Assembly (NCBI GenBank): GCA_963693025.1
Contig: OY843749.1
Coordinates: 1,550,001-1,614,000, forward strand
Direction: 5' to 3'
Source of the DNA: JAHRAW01 sp963693025
GTDB taxonomy: Bacteria > Pseudomonadota > Gammaproteobacteria > Arenicellales > Poriferihabitantaceae
DNA: 64,000 nucleotides
Shown here: positions 24,867 to 33,787 of the stretch, piece after piece
Numbering within the stretch: the stretch's first letter is position 1
Layout of the letters: each line of letters starts with the position of its first letter
Translations under genes and position numbers: made by a program
The notes under the pieces: generated by a model
The model's database searches: none
What the model was told of the DNA's origin: nothing
What the model saw: only the letters and a program-made list of their open reading frames with translations

Positions 24867-26371
24867 CGGCCACTCAAGAAGAAGCGTTTGAAGTCGCCAT
24901 CGTGGGCTATGGCCCGGTGGGCGCAACGCTCGGGCATTTGCTCGGACTATGCGGTGTCAATACGCTAATCCTTGAGCGCGAAGACGCCATCTATCGGTTG
25001 CCCCGTGCGGTGCATTTCGACGATGAAGTCATGCGCACCTTTCAAGCCATCGGCTTGGCGGACGCGCTTTCGCCGCTGGTTCGCATCAATCCCGGGATGC
25101 GCTTTGTTGACACCGCCGGCAAGTTACTGCTCGATTGGCCGCGTGCCGGGGAAGTGGGGCGTCACGGTTGGCACGCCAGTTACCGCTTCCACCAGCCCGA
25201 CCTCGAAAGGGTTTTGCGCGATGCCATGGCGGGGCGGTCAAGCGTGACCGTGCGCACCCACTGCGAGGCATCCCTCATCGAAGACCGCGACACCCACGTC
25301 CGCTTGCGGTACGAGGATATGCGCACGGGGCGCGCTCACTCTGTGTGTGCAAATTACATCGTCGGTTGTGACGGCGCCCGCTCGTTTGTGCGCGGGTTGA
25401 TTGAGACGGAGATGGAGGACTATGGCTTCCACGAGCGCTGGCTGGTGATCGATGCACTACTCAAGCGCGACAAGCCGGAATTGGGCGATTATTCCATCCA
25501 GTATTGCAACCCGGCCCGGCCGGCCACCTATGTGCGCGGCCCCGCCAACCGCCGCCGCTGGGAAATCACCGTGTTGCCGGGGGAGGATTCGACCCAAATT
25601 GCTTCGGCGCCCGCGGTCTGGAAACTGCTGGCTCCCTGGCTCAAACCGGAAGAAGCGGAACTGGAACGCGCGGTCGTGTATACTTTTCATTCGTTAATCG
25701 CCCAAGACTGGCGTCGCGGACGCCTGCTTCTCGCCGGTGATGCCGCCCATCAAACGCCGCCTTTCATGGGTCAGGGTATGTGCGCGGGTATACGCGATGT
25801 GGCAAACCTTGCGTGGAAACTTGCTTTGGTGGTGCGGGGAAGGGTTATGGATGCAGACACATTGCTCAATACTTATCAGTCGGAACGTTACCCCAATGCG
25901 CGCGAATACATCACCACGGCGGTGCGCCTCGGCGGCTTGATCAACACTTGCGCCGGCGAGCAAGCCTTGCACTCCGCCTTTCCCCGGCCCGACGGCTCGG
26001 CTCGAATGGAATCCATTGCGCCGCCCCTCGGCCCCGGAATTAGCCGGGGCGAACACGCCGGTCGCCTGTTCGGTCAGCCGCGCATGACCGACGGGCGGTT
26101 GATGGATACGGTCACCGGCTATGCGCCGGTTTTGGTGGCCGATGCGGCGCTTGCCCGCGGCATCCGGCCACCCGGAGGACTCGCGCTTGTGACGACCGGC
26201 GAAGCGCCGGGTGCTTGCGTCGAACTTCGGCGCTTTGGGGTGGGCGTGGCGCTCCTGCGCCCCGACCGATACATCCATGGCACCGCCAACGATCACGCTG
26301 GTCTCGCGGCCCTGGTTGCAACGGCATTTCCTTCTCCTCTTTCTCAACCCACGAATGGTCCAAACCAATGA
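24863..26371 (+). CDS. FAD-dependent aromatic hydroxylase, MhpA-like
   Basis: The 502-residue class A flavoprotein monooxygenase has the FAD GxGxxG fold near the start (GYGPVGATLGHLLGLCG), VGCDGARSFVRG in the DG motif, and LLAGDAAHQTPPFMGQGMCAGIRDVANLAWKL, which binds the ribityl chain. It resembles 3-(3-hydroxyphenyl)propionate hydroxylases, which make the catechol for extradiol cleavage. It overlaps the upstream extradiol gene and the downstream fumarylacetoacetase-fold gene by 4 bases each, indicating one operon. The substrate is inferred only as a hydroxylated phenyl acid. Confidence 0.88.
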   Translation: MTATQEEAFEVAIVGYGPVGATLGHLLGLCGVNTLILEREDAIYRLPRAVHFDDEVMRTFQAIGLADALSPLVRINPGMRFVDTAGKLLLDWPRAGEVGRHGWHASYRFHQPDLERVLRDAMAGRSSVTVRTHCEASLIEDRDTHVRLRYEDMRTGRAHSVCANYIVGCDGARSFVRGLIETEMEDYGFHERWLVIDALLKRDKPELGDYSIQYCNPARPATYVRGPANRRRWEITVLPGEDSTQIASAPAVWKLLAPWLKPEEAELERAVVYTFHSLIAQDWRRGRLLLAGDAAHQTPPFMGQGMCAGIRDVANLAWKLALVVRGRVMDADTLLNTYQSERYPNAREYITTAVRLGGLINTCAGEQALHSAFPRPDGSARMESIAPPLGPGISRGEHAGRLFGQPRMTDGRLMDTVTGYAPVLVADAALARGIRPPGGLALVTTGEAPGACVELRRFGVGVALLRPDRYIHGTANDHAGLAALVATAFPSPLSQPTNGPNQ

Positions 26372-27218
26372 AACTTTGCTCCTATCGTGCCGGCGGCACG
26401 GCCGCTATGGCATCATCACCGCGACGGGAATCGTTGATCTTCGCCGCCGCTTTCCGGAGGCGCCGATGCTACGGGACTTTCTGGCTGCGGGCGGCATTGA
26501 AAAAGCGCATGCCGGCGCCCTGAGTGAGGCGGTGGCTGATTTTGCGATGACCGATATCGCCTTTGACCCGGTCATCCCGAACCCCGACAAGATCGTCTGC
26601 GTGGGGCTGAACTACCACGACCACATACGTGAAACCGGGCGCACCGTCACGGTTCACCCGGTTCTTTTCCCGCGCTATGCCGGTAGCCAGATTGGCCACG
26701 GCGCACCGCTCATCAAACCGTTGGAATCGGATGAATTCGACTATGAAGGCGAACTCGCCGTTATCATCGGAAAAGAGGGCCGCCGCATCCCCGAAGAAAA
26801 CGCGCTTGATTACGTCGCCGGCTACGCCTGCTACAACGACGCCTCGGTGCGCGACTGGCAGAAGCATACCCACCAGTTTCTGCCCGGTAAAAATTTCGCC
26901 GGCACCGGCGCTTTCGGCCCGTGGATGGTGACGGCGGACGAAATCCCCGACCCGTCGGCGCTGGCGCTGGAGACGCGGTTAAACGGCCGAAGCGTTCAGA
27001 AAACCACGCTCAACTTGATGATCAACCCGGTACCGCGGTTGATCGCCTACCTTTCGACGATCCTGCCGGTACTGCCCGGCGACGTGATCGTCTCGGGCAC
27101 GCCGGGCGGCGTGGGGGCGAAGCGCACCCCGCCGCTGTGGATGCGCGACAGCGACCTCTGCGAGGTCGAGATCAGCGGTATTGGCATACTTTCCAATCCG
27201 GTGAAGGCCGAGCGCTGA
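26355..27218 (+). CDS. Fumarylacetoacetase-fold hydrolase, apparent 5' frameshift
   Basis: From residue ~75 the protein is a complete FAH-family domain: PDKIVCVGLNYHDHIRETG, FPRYAGSQIGHGAPLI, DYEGELAVIIGKEGRRIPEENA, with the metal-binding E-x-E/D residues, and GDVIVSGTPGGVG. The N-terminus is disturbed. An ATG at 26368 overlapping the previous stop (ATGA) begins MKLCSYRAGGTA, a normal FAH start, but the frame then needs one extra base near 26402 to continue as RYGIITATGIVDL. Translation from 26355 bypasses this. In the pathway it would hydrolyse or isomerise the product of ring cleavage. Confidence 0.78.
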   Translation: MVQTNETLLLSCRRHGRYGIITATGIVDLRRRFPEAPMLRDFLAAGGIEKAHAGALSEAVADFAMTDIAFDPVIPNPDKIVCVGLNYHDHIRETGRTVTVHPVLFPRYAGSQIGHGAPLIKPLESDEFDYEGELAVIIGKEGRRIPEENALDYVAGYACYNDASVRDWQKHTHQFLPGKNFAGTGAFGPWMVTADEIPDPSALALETRLNGRSVQKTTLNLMINPVPRLIAYLSTILPVLPGDVIVSGTPGGVGAKRTPPLWMRDSDLCEVEISGIGILSNPVKAER

Positions 27219-27325
27219 TGGGCGGCGCCTACCCCACTCGCCGGAATTTGTCGTACAATTTCGCCAAAATGATCACGCATCGTTTTTTATACCCTGATAT
27301 TCAACATCACCTTGAGGAACCACCC

Positions 27326-28342
27326 ATGTACAAACCCAACCAACTTGCGATGAGTTTGGCCGCCGCTTTACTTGTTGCGCTGACACCCGCTCAATCGATC
27401 GCTGAAACCGTCATGCGGGTCGGCTCCTGGCTGCCGACCAAGCACACCATGAACGCCGACGTGTTGCCGACCTGGGGAAAGTGGATTGAAGAGGCCACCG
27501 AAGGGCGTGTGAAAATCGCCATCGAATATCCCGGCGGGCACCCCAAGTCGCTGCTTGATTCGGTTCAGGACGGCGTGTTTGACGCGGCCTGGACTTTTCA
27601 CGGCTACTTTCCAGGGCGCTTCAAACTGACCAAAATCGTTGAACTGCCGAACCTCGGCGCCGGGGCGGAAGCCGCATCGATCGCGCATTGGCGCATCAAT
27701 GAAAAATACCTTGCCACCGCCGGCGAACACAAGGGCGTGATACTGGCGGCGCTGTTCACGCACGGTCCCGGCCAAATACATTTGCGCGAGCCGATTTCCG
27801 GGCTCAGCGAAATGAAAGGCAAAAAAATCCGCATCGGCGGCGGAGTGCAAACCGACATCGCCAACAGCATGGGGGTAAAGGGCGTTGCCGCGCCGGGCTC
27901 GAAAGTGTATGAAATCCTGTCGCAAGGCGTTGCCGACGGCGTATTTATGCCGATGGGTGAAAAGCGCACCCAGAAACTGAAAGAGGTCGCGCCGTTCACG
28001 CTTAAATTTCCCAACGGCATGTATCTCGGCAGTTTCGGGATTTTCCTAAACGAAGGCTTTATGGCAAAACTGAGCAAGCAAGACCGCGATGCCATCCTGT
28101 CTGTTTCCGGCGAGCGGCTTTCCGGCATGGCGGGCAAATTCTGGGGCGCCGACAGCGCCGTGGGCGAACAGGACGCCCGCGCTTACGGCAATACGATTAT
28201 GGACGCCGACGACCGGATCATTGCTGACTTCAACCGGCGCACCGGCGGCATTGAAGCGGCGTGGTTGCAGGATGTTAAAGACCGGGGCATTGACGCCAAG
28301 GCGGCGTTGCAGGAGTTGCGCGCGATAGCGCGTTCTTTGTAA
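27326..28342 (+). CDS. TRAP transporter substrate-binding protein (DctP family)
   Basis: The 338-residue protein starts with a Sec signal peptide (MYKPNQLAMSLAAALLVALT, cleavage near SIAET). It has the DctP fold motifs WGKWIEEATEGRVKIAIEYPGGHP, QDGVFDAAWTFHGYFPGRF, LSEMKGKKIRIGG and SQGVADGVFMPM. GAGGA precedes the ATG at 27326. It binds an organic acid in the periplasm for import by the downstream DctQ/DctM pair. The catabolic neighbours suggest an aromatic or related carboxylate. Confidence 0.92.
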   Translation: MYKPNQLAMSLAAALLVALTPAQSIAETVMRVGSWLPTKHTMNADVLPTWGKWIEEATEGRVKIAIEYPGGHPKSLLDSVQDGVFDAAWTFHGYFPGRFKLTKIVELPNLGAGAEAASIAHWRINEKYLATAGEHKGVILAALFTHGPGQIHLREPISGLSEMKGKKIRIGGGVQTDIANSMGVKGVAAPGSKVYEILSQGVADGVFMPMGEKRTQKLKEVAPFTLKFPNGMYLGSFGIFLNEGFMAKLSKQDRDAILSVSGERLSGMAGKFWGADSAVGEQDARAYGNTIMDADDRIIADFNRRTGGIEAAWLQDVKDRGIDAKAALQELRAIARSL

Positions 28343-28389
28343 CCGCCCGGCGGCCGGCCGGATGAGTGGATGAGTGTCCGGGAAAAATT

Positions 28390-28908
28390 GTGAATCACCG
28401 CGTTGAAAAATGGCCGGTCCGCCTGCTGGTTTTGTTGCTGGAAGCGGCTTCGGCGGTCGCGCTATTCGCGCTGACGGTCATCACCTGCACGGATGTATTT
28501 GGCCGCTACTTGTTCAACAAGCCGCTCACCGGCTCCACCGAGCTGACCGAATTGGCGGTCGGCATGGTGGTTTTTTCCGCCTTTCCGCTCATCTCCTGGC
28601 GCAACGAGCACGTGGTGGTTGACATACTCGACCGGTTTGTTTCACCCACGGCGCACAAAATTCGCACCGTGGTTTTTCATGTTTGCATAGCCGTCGGTCT
28701 GGTCTTCATCGGTGACCGAATCATCACCCTGGCCGAGCGCTCGCTGAGCTACGGCGAAGTCACCGAATTTCTGGCTATTCCGGTCGGCTGGATGATTTAT
28801 TTTTTCGGCGCCATGTGCTGGTTGACCGCCTTTATGTTGATCACCGTCGGCATCTATGCGGTCGTCAAAACTACGGCGGACACGGCATCAACCAAGCCCG
28901 CGGAGTGA
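28390..28908 (+). CDS. TRAP transporter small permease (DctQ family)
   Basis: The ~172-residue protein has four membrane helices with the family sequence VFGRYLFNKPLTGSTELTEL and ISWRNEHVVVDIL. It partners the large permease directly downstream. The start is uncertain: GTG at 28390 (after CGGGAA) or the in-frame GTG at 28366. Confidence 0.88.
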   Translation: MNHRVEKWPVRLLVLLLEAASAVALFALTVITCTDVFGRYLFNKPLTGSTELTELAVGMVVFSAFPLISWRNEHVVVDILDRFVSPTAHKIRTVVFHVCIAVGLVFIGDRIITLAERSLSYGEVTEFLAIPVGWMIYFFGAMCWLTAFMLITVGIYAVVKTTADTASTKPAE

Positions 28909-28914
28909 ACCGGC

Positions 28915-30216
28915 GTGGATACTTCCGTCCTCGGTTTCCTCATCCTGCTGACGCTGATTTTTGCGCGGGTGCCGATTGGCTTTGCGATGGCATTCGTCGG
29001 TTTTTTCGGCTTCGCCATTCTGAACGACTACAACTGGGTGTCTTCGCTGTCGATGGCGTCACGGCGCATCATCGACACCTCCCAGGAATACAGCCTCTCG
29101 GTTATCCCGCTCTTTATCCTGATGGGAAATCTGGTCACGCGCTCCGGGCTGTCCAAAGAATTGTACACCGCATCCTATACTTTTCTGGGGCACTTTCGCG
29201 GCGGCCTGTCGATGGCCACCGTGGTCGCCTGCGGCGCGTTCTCGGCGATCTGCGGTTCAAGCCTGGCGACCGTCGCCACCATGTCGAAAATTTCCATGCC
29301 GCCGATGCGAAGATATGGTTACAGCGATGCGCTGGCGGCCGCATCCATCGCCGCCGGCGGCACCCTCGGCATACTGATTCCGCCCAGCGTGATTCTGGTG
29401 ATTTACGGCATTATGACCCAGCAGAGCATCCGCGAATTATTCGCGGCCGGTTTTTTACCCGGAGCGCTGGGTGTTTTGCTGTATCTCTGCGCGGTCGCTT
29501 GGACGGTGTGGCGCAACCCCGAAGCGGGCCCCAAAGGTGACAGGACGAACGCACGCGAAAGAGTCGCGGCGCTCAAGGGCGTGTGGGGCACGCTGTTGCT
29601 CTTCATCATCGTCTTGGGGGGGATCTACGGCGGCATATTCACGCCCACCGAAGCCGCCGGTGTTGGTGCCGCCGGCGCTTTTTTTATTGCCTTGTTTCGG
29701 CGTTCCCTGACCTGGAGAATTGGCTGCGAGGTATTGATAGAAACCACCCAAACCACCGCCTCGCTGTTTATCGTCGTCATCGGCGCGTTGATTTTTTCCA
29801 ACTTCATCACCCGCGCCGGACTGCCCGATCAATTGCTCGGCTTGGTTACCGCTTATGATCTGAGCCCGTTGATGGTCATCTTCGTGCTGCTCGGCATCTA
29901 CCTCGTTCTCGGTTGCGTGTTCGAGAGTCTTTCCATGCTGTTGCTGACCGTGCCCTTGTTCTATCCCATGGTGGAAACGCTGGGCTTCGATCTGGTGTGG
30001 TTCGGCATCGTGGTGGTGGTGGTGACCGAAATAAGCCTGATTACCCCGCCCGTGGGGCTAAATGTATTCGTGCTAAGCGGCGTGCTCAAAGACGTAAAAA
30101 CCGCCACCATATTCAGGGGCGTTACCCCGTTCTGGTTCGCCGATATTATTCGGCTGCTGTTGATCACGCTGATACCGGCGATTTCCCTGCTACTGCCGAA
30201 CTGGCTGTATCATTAA
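28915..30216 (+). CDS. TRAP transporter large permease (DctM family)
   Basis: The 433-residue protein has about 11-12 membrane helices and DctM signatures: FARVPIGFAMAFVGFFGF, YSLSVIPLFILMGNL, SAICGSSLATVATMSKISMP, AAGGTLGILIPPSVILVIYG and ITPPVGLNVFVL. It forms the sodium-driven channel of the TRAP system. A GTG start follows the small permease by 6 bases. The three TRAP genes are contiguous and likely co-transcribed with the aromatic catabolic genes on both sides. Confidence 0.93.
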   Translation: MDTSVLGFLILLTLIFARVPIGFAMAFVGFFGFAILNDYNWVSSLSMASRRIIDTSQEYSLSVIPLFILMGNLVTRSGLSKELYTASYTFLGHFRGGLSMATVVACGAFSAICGSSLATVATMSKISMPPMRRYGYSDALAAASIAAGGTLGILIPPSVILVIYGIMTQQSIRELFAAGFLPGALGVLLYLCAVAWTVWRNPEAGPKGDRTNARERVAALKGVWGTLLLFIIVLGGIYGGIFTPTEAAGVGAAGAFFIALFRRSLTWRIGCEVLIETTQTTASLFIVVIGALIFSNFITRAGLPDQLLGLVTAYDLSPLMVIFVLLGIYLVLGCVFESLSMLLLTVPLFYPMVETLGFDLVWFGIVVVVVTEISLITPPVGLNVFVLSGVLKDVKTATIFRGVTPFWFADIIRLLLITLIPAISLLLPNWLYH

Positions 30217-30274
30217 AGCCGCACGCGGTAAACGTAGCCGCAGAGCAACCACCACCACCGATGAGGATATTCCA

Positions 30275-31234
30275 ATGGCGAAAGCATTTGCGTCTTCCGC
30301 AGACTTGGGCGAGAAAACCGAAACGTTGGAAGTACTGGCAGAGGGCGTTTATACGCTGACCGCCGAGGGCGACCCGAATGTCGGTGCCATTGAAGGCGAG
30401 GATTTTCTGGTCGCCTTCGAGGCGCGGGCAACGCCGGTCGCCGCCGCTGCGTGGCTAAAAAAACTGCGCCGGCACACCGACAAGCCGGTGCGCCACCTGG
30501 TCTTGTCGCACTACCACGCGGTTCGGGTTTTGGGCGCCTCCGCCTTTGATGCAGATGAAATTGTCGCGCATGAGATGACGGAAAAACTCATTTACGAGCG
30601 CGGCAAGGAAGACTGGGACAGCGAGTTCGGACGGATGCCGCGTCTGTTTGACCGGCCCGATTCCATTCCGGGATTGACCTTCCCCACCCAAACGTTTGCC
30701 GACAAAATGACCATTGAACTGGGTGGTGGGCGCGGCCAAGTGGTGCTGGAGCATTGCGGGCGCGGGCATACCGCCGGGGACATCGTCGCCTGGCTACCGC
30801 GCGACAAAATTTTATTCGCCGGCGATTTGGTGGAGTCTCAAGCCGCGCTTTACACCGGTGACGGTTTCCACGCGGATTGGTCCGAGGGCACGCTCGACAA
30901 GGTCAAGTCGTATGGCGCCGAAGCGCTGGTCGGCGGACGCGGCGCCATTGCCGTCGGGCGTGATGCGGTGGATGCTGCGATCGAGCAGACGCGGGAGTTT
31001 CTCAACGTGATGCGCGACAAAGTTGGTTCGGTTCATCAAAACGGCGGAACGCTGAAACAGGCTTTCGCCGCGACCCACGAGGCGCTGGCGCCCCAATTCG
31101 GCGCCTGGCCGATCTTTGAACACTGCCTGCCGTTTAACGTGCAACGGCTGTGGGATGAGTGCGACGGCATCGACTGGCCGCGCGTTTGGACCGCCGAGCG
31201 CGACCGGGAAGTTTGGAATAAATTGCAGGACTAG
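30275..31234 (+). CDS. Metallo-beta-lactamase-fold protein with degenerate HxHxDH motif
   Basis: The 319-residue protein shows the MBL fold: HLVLSHYHAVRVLGAS, GQVVLEHCGRGHTAGDIVAWLP and ILFAGDLVES. In the usual metal motif HxHxDH the first two histidines are kept (H79, H81) but the Asp-His is replaced by Val-Arg (V83, R84). This would remove the ligands of the second metal site. It lies directly before the MhaA-like hydroxylase, 3 bases apart, so it probably serves the same pathway, for example as a thioesterase or lactonase with one metal. The function is inferred only from context. Confidence 0.82.
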   Translation: MAKAFASSADLGEKTETLEVLAEGVYTLTAEGDPNVGAIEGEDFLVAFEARATPVAAAAWLKKLRRHTDKPVRHLVLSHYHAVRVLGASAFDADEIVAHEMTEKLIYERGKEDWDSEFGRMPRLFDRPDSIPGLTFPTQTFADKMTIELGGGRGQVVLEHCGRGHTAGDIVAWLPRDKILFAGDLVESQAALYTGDGFHADWSEGTLDKVKSYGAEALVGGRGAIAVGRDAVDAAIEQTREFLNVMRDKVGSVHQNGGTLKQAFAATHEALAPQFGAWPIFEHCLPFNVQRLWDECDGIDWPRVWTAERDREVWNKLQD

Positions 31235-31237
31235 CGC

Positions 31238-32905
31238 GTGCCTGCGGCCCGACGGAAACCGCAGAAAACCGGGGGCATTCCGGTTCGGCGGCGGTTTGAC
31301 TGCCGCACGCCGCCGGAATTGCGCACGAGCGTTATCCGCCGAGTGCCACTGGTGGTGGTTGGCGGCGGGCCGATCGGGTTAAGCATCGCCTTGGATTTGG
31401 CACGGCGCGGGCATGAAGTTGTCCTTCTCAACCGGCTCGACATCCTGGCCGGTGGCTCCAAAGCCATCTGCTGGTCGAAACGCACGCTGGATATTTTCGA
31501 CCGGCTTGGGGTGGGCGAAAGGCTGGTGGAGATGGGGGAGCAATGGCATATCGGCAAAGTGTTTGTGGGCGGCGACCATCAGCCGTGTTTTCAATTTGAC
31601 TTGCTTCCGTTGAAACAACAAAAGAATCCGGCGTTTGTCAACTTGCAACAGTATCACGTCGAGGAATGCCTGATCGACGCCGTTCTGGCGCGCAATGAAA
31701 TCGATTTGCGCTGGGGGCACGAAGTGGTTGCGGTGGAAAAGTTGCCCGATGGTGCGCGCCTTGACATCGCCACGCCCGCCGGAAAATACCGCATGGACGC
31801 GGACTATGTGCTGGTCTGTGACGGCGGAAAATCGCCGATACGAACCATGCTGAAACTGGATTTTGCGGGGCGGGTTTTTGAGGACAATTTTCTGATAGCC
31901 GACATCAAAATGAAACAGAAGCGCCCGGTCGAGCGATGGTTTTGGTTTGACCCGCCGCTGCCGGCGGACTCGGCGCTCCTTCACAAACAGGCCGATGATG
32001 TTTGGCGCTGTGATTTTCAACTGGGCTGGGGCATCGACAAAGAGGCGGCGGTCGCGCCGGAAAATGTGACACCGCTGGTGCGCGGCATGCTGGGTGACGA
32101 TGTTGATTTTTCCTTCGAGTGGCTGAGCGTTTACACATTTCAGTGCCGTCGCATGGCGCGTTTCGTGCACGACCGGTTTGTTTTTTTGGGTGACGCGGCG
32201 CATCTGGTTTCGCCGTTCGGCGCGCGCGGAGGCAATGGCGGAATCGCCGATGTCGAGAATTTGGGGTGGAAACTCGATTTGATTTTGCGTGGCGAAGCGC
32301 CACCGGACTTGCTCGAAAGTTACAACGAAGAGGCGACATTCATGGCGGATGAAAATATCCTCCACTGCACGCGCACCAGCGACTTCATCACCCCCAAAAA
32401 CACCTTTTCCCGCGCCTTGCGAGACGGCGTGCTGGAACTGGCGCGCGAGTATGATTTCGCCCGTACGCTGGTCAATTCCGGGCGGTTGTCCACGCCGGTG
32501 GCCTGCCCGCATTCATCGCTCAATACACCGGACAGCGATGATTTTTCCGGCGGCATTGCGCCGGGCCACGTGTGCGCGGACGCCCCCGTCCAAACCCCCG
32601 CCGGCGCAGGCTGGCTTTTGTCGGAACTGCGCGGGGGCTTCGGCGCACTGGCATTCGCCAACACCGCCGCCGAGACGCCGGCGGCCACGGCCGGAATTGA
32701 CACCATCGCGGTCCTGCCAAAAGGGCAACGGGCGCAACCGTGCAGCGTGGTCGACGAAAGCGGACTGGTCGCTGAAAGGTTCGGCGCACAAGCGGGCGAC
32801 GTCTATGTCATCCGCCCGGATCAATATGTCGCCGGACGCTGGCACAACCCGTCTAACAAGCAGATCGCGCAGGCCCTGCGGCGCGCCGCAGGGATGTGCA
32901 AATGA
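31238..32905 (+). CDS. FAD-dependent aromatic hydroxylase, MhaA-like (3-hydroxyphenylacetate 6-hydroxylase type)
   Basis: The 555-residue flavoprotein has LVVVGGGPIGLSIALDLARRGHEVVLL (FAD), VCDGGKSPIRTM and FVFLGDAAHLVSPFGARGGNGGIADVENLGWKL. It begins with GTG at 31238, after AGGA. Its size, the 64-residue protein gene directly following, and the convergent hmgA-fahA-maiA operon match the two-component 3-hydroxyphenylacetate hydroxylase described in Pseudomonas putida (MhaA flavoprotein plus MhaB small coupling protein), which makes homogentisate. That assignment is inference from architecture and context; other hydroxylated aromatic acids remain possible. Confidence 0.8.
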   Translation: MPAARRKPQKTGGIPVRRRFDCRTPPELRTSVIRRVPLVVVGGGPIGLSIALDLARRGHEVVLLNRLDILAGGSKAICWSKRTLDIFDRLGVGERLVEMGEQWHIGKVFVGGDHQPCFQFDLLPLKQQKNPAFVNLQQYHVEECLIDAVLARNEIDLRWGHEVVAVEKLPDGARLDIATPAGKYRMDADYVLVCDGGKSPIRTMLKLDFAGRVFEDNFLIADIKMKQKRPVERWFWFDPPLPADSALLHKQADDVWRCDFQLGWGIDKEAAVAPENVTPLVRGMLGDDVDFSFEWLSVYTFQCRRMARFVHDRFVFLGDAAHLVSPFGARGGNGGIADVENLGWKLDLILRGEAPPDLLESYNEEATFMADENILHCTRTSDFITPKNTFSRALRDGVLELAREYDFARTLVNSGRLSTPVACPHSSLNTPDSDDFSGGIAPGHVCADAPVQTPAGAGWLLSELRGGFGALAFANTAAETPAATAGIDTIAVLPKGQRAQPCSVVDESGLVAERFGAQAGDVYVIRPDQYVAGRWHNPSNKQIAQALRRAAGMCK

Positions 32906-32918
32906 AAAGGCGAATGAG

Positions 32919-33113
32919 ATGAAAAACAACACAAAACCGAATTTATCGCATCCCGACGATGTGTATCAGGCACTGATTGATTTGCACACCGGCCTGTCGG
33001 ACGAAGACAGCAGGAAGGTCAGCGCCAAGTTGATTTTGCTGCTCGCCAATCACATCGGTGATGAAAGCGTCATTCTCGACGCGATTGAGATCGCGCGCCG
33101 CACAACCCGCTAA
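32919..33113 (+). CDS. DUF2783 / MhaB-like small coupling protein
   Basis: The 64-residue protein has the pattern HPDDVYQALIDLHTGLSDEDSRKVSAKLILLLANHIGD, typical of the DUF2783 family that accompanies flavoprotein aromatic hydroxylases. In the 3-hydroxyphenylacetate system a protein of this size (MhaB) couples NADH oxidation to hydroxylation. It begins 13 bases after the MhaA-like gene, preceded by GAATGAG, and is the last gene of the plus-strand operon. It is short and easily missed. Confidence 0.8.
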   Translation: MKNNTKPNLSHPDDVYQALIDLHTGLSDEDSRKVSAKLILLLANHIGDESVILDAIEIARRTTR

Positions 33114-33139
33114 GTGCGTCAGCGAGCGCCGGCGCGGGG

Positions 33140-33787
33140 CTATTTTCTTACCGCATCAGGATGCGCTTTTTGGAAACCGTCCAACTCGCTTGCGGCTTTT
33201 TCAATCGCGCGGATGCGGGGGTAGTCATCGAGCGGTACCCGCCAGCGTCGCGCGTTATAGAGTTGCGGTAGCAGGCAGCAGTCGGCAAAGCCCGGCGTAT
33301 CGCCGTGGGAAAATTTTCCGACCGGTCCGTGCGCCAGCATTGCCTCAAAGGCGCGCAACCCCTGGGTGATGAAGTGCCGCTGCCAGGCCGGCTTATCCAA
33401 GCCTTCGACGCCCGGCAAGGCGGCGACATGCGTCATTGTCGAGGGATTTCCGAGCGGGTGAATATCAGCGACGATGATCAATGACAAGGCGCGCACCCGC
33501 GCGCGTGCCGGCGCTTCCGTGGGCAACAGTGGCGGGCTGGGGTAGACCTCTTCCAGATACTCCAGTATGGAGAAAGACTGGGTAAGCGTCAGGCCGTTTA
33601 TTTGCAAAACCGGCACGCGCCCCAGAGGGTCGCGCGCTTTGTGCGCGTCCGCGTGATGCGCTTTTTCCGCAAGGTCAACCGTCACGCTCCGGTAGGGAAG
33701 GTTTTTCAAGTTGAGCGCGATGCGCGTTCTGTAACTCGTCGACGAGCGCCAATACTCATACAAAACGATGCCGTTATCCGGGGTCAT
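33140..33787 (-). CDS. maiA: Maleylacetoacetate isomerase
   Basis: The 215-residue zeta-class glutathione transferase has the SSTSYRTRIALNLK active-site start (Ser-Ser-x-Ser-x-Arg), PLGRVPVLQING, LTQSFSILEYLEE and the ADCCLLPQLYNARRW C-terminal block. It isomerises maleylacetoacetate to fumarylacetoacetate using glutathione. It overlaps fahA by 4 bases and is the last gene of the hmgA-fahA-maiA operon. Confidence 0.95.
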   Translation of the reverse strand: MTPDNGIVLYEYWRSSTSYRTRIALNLKNLPYRSVTVDLAEKAHHADAHKARDPLGRVPVLQINGLTLTQSFSILEYLEEVYPSPPLLPTEAPARARVRALSLIIVADIHPLGNPSTMTHVAALPGVEGLDKPAWQRHFITQGLRAFEAMLAHGPVGKFSHGDTPGFADCCLLPQLYNARRWRVPLDDYPRIRAIEKAASELDGFQKAHPDAVRK

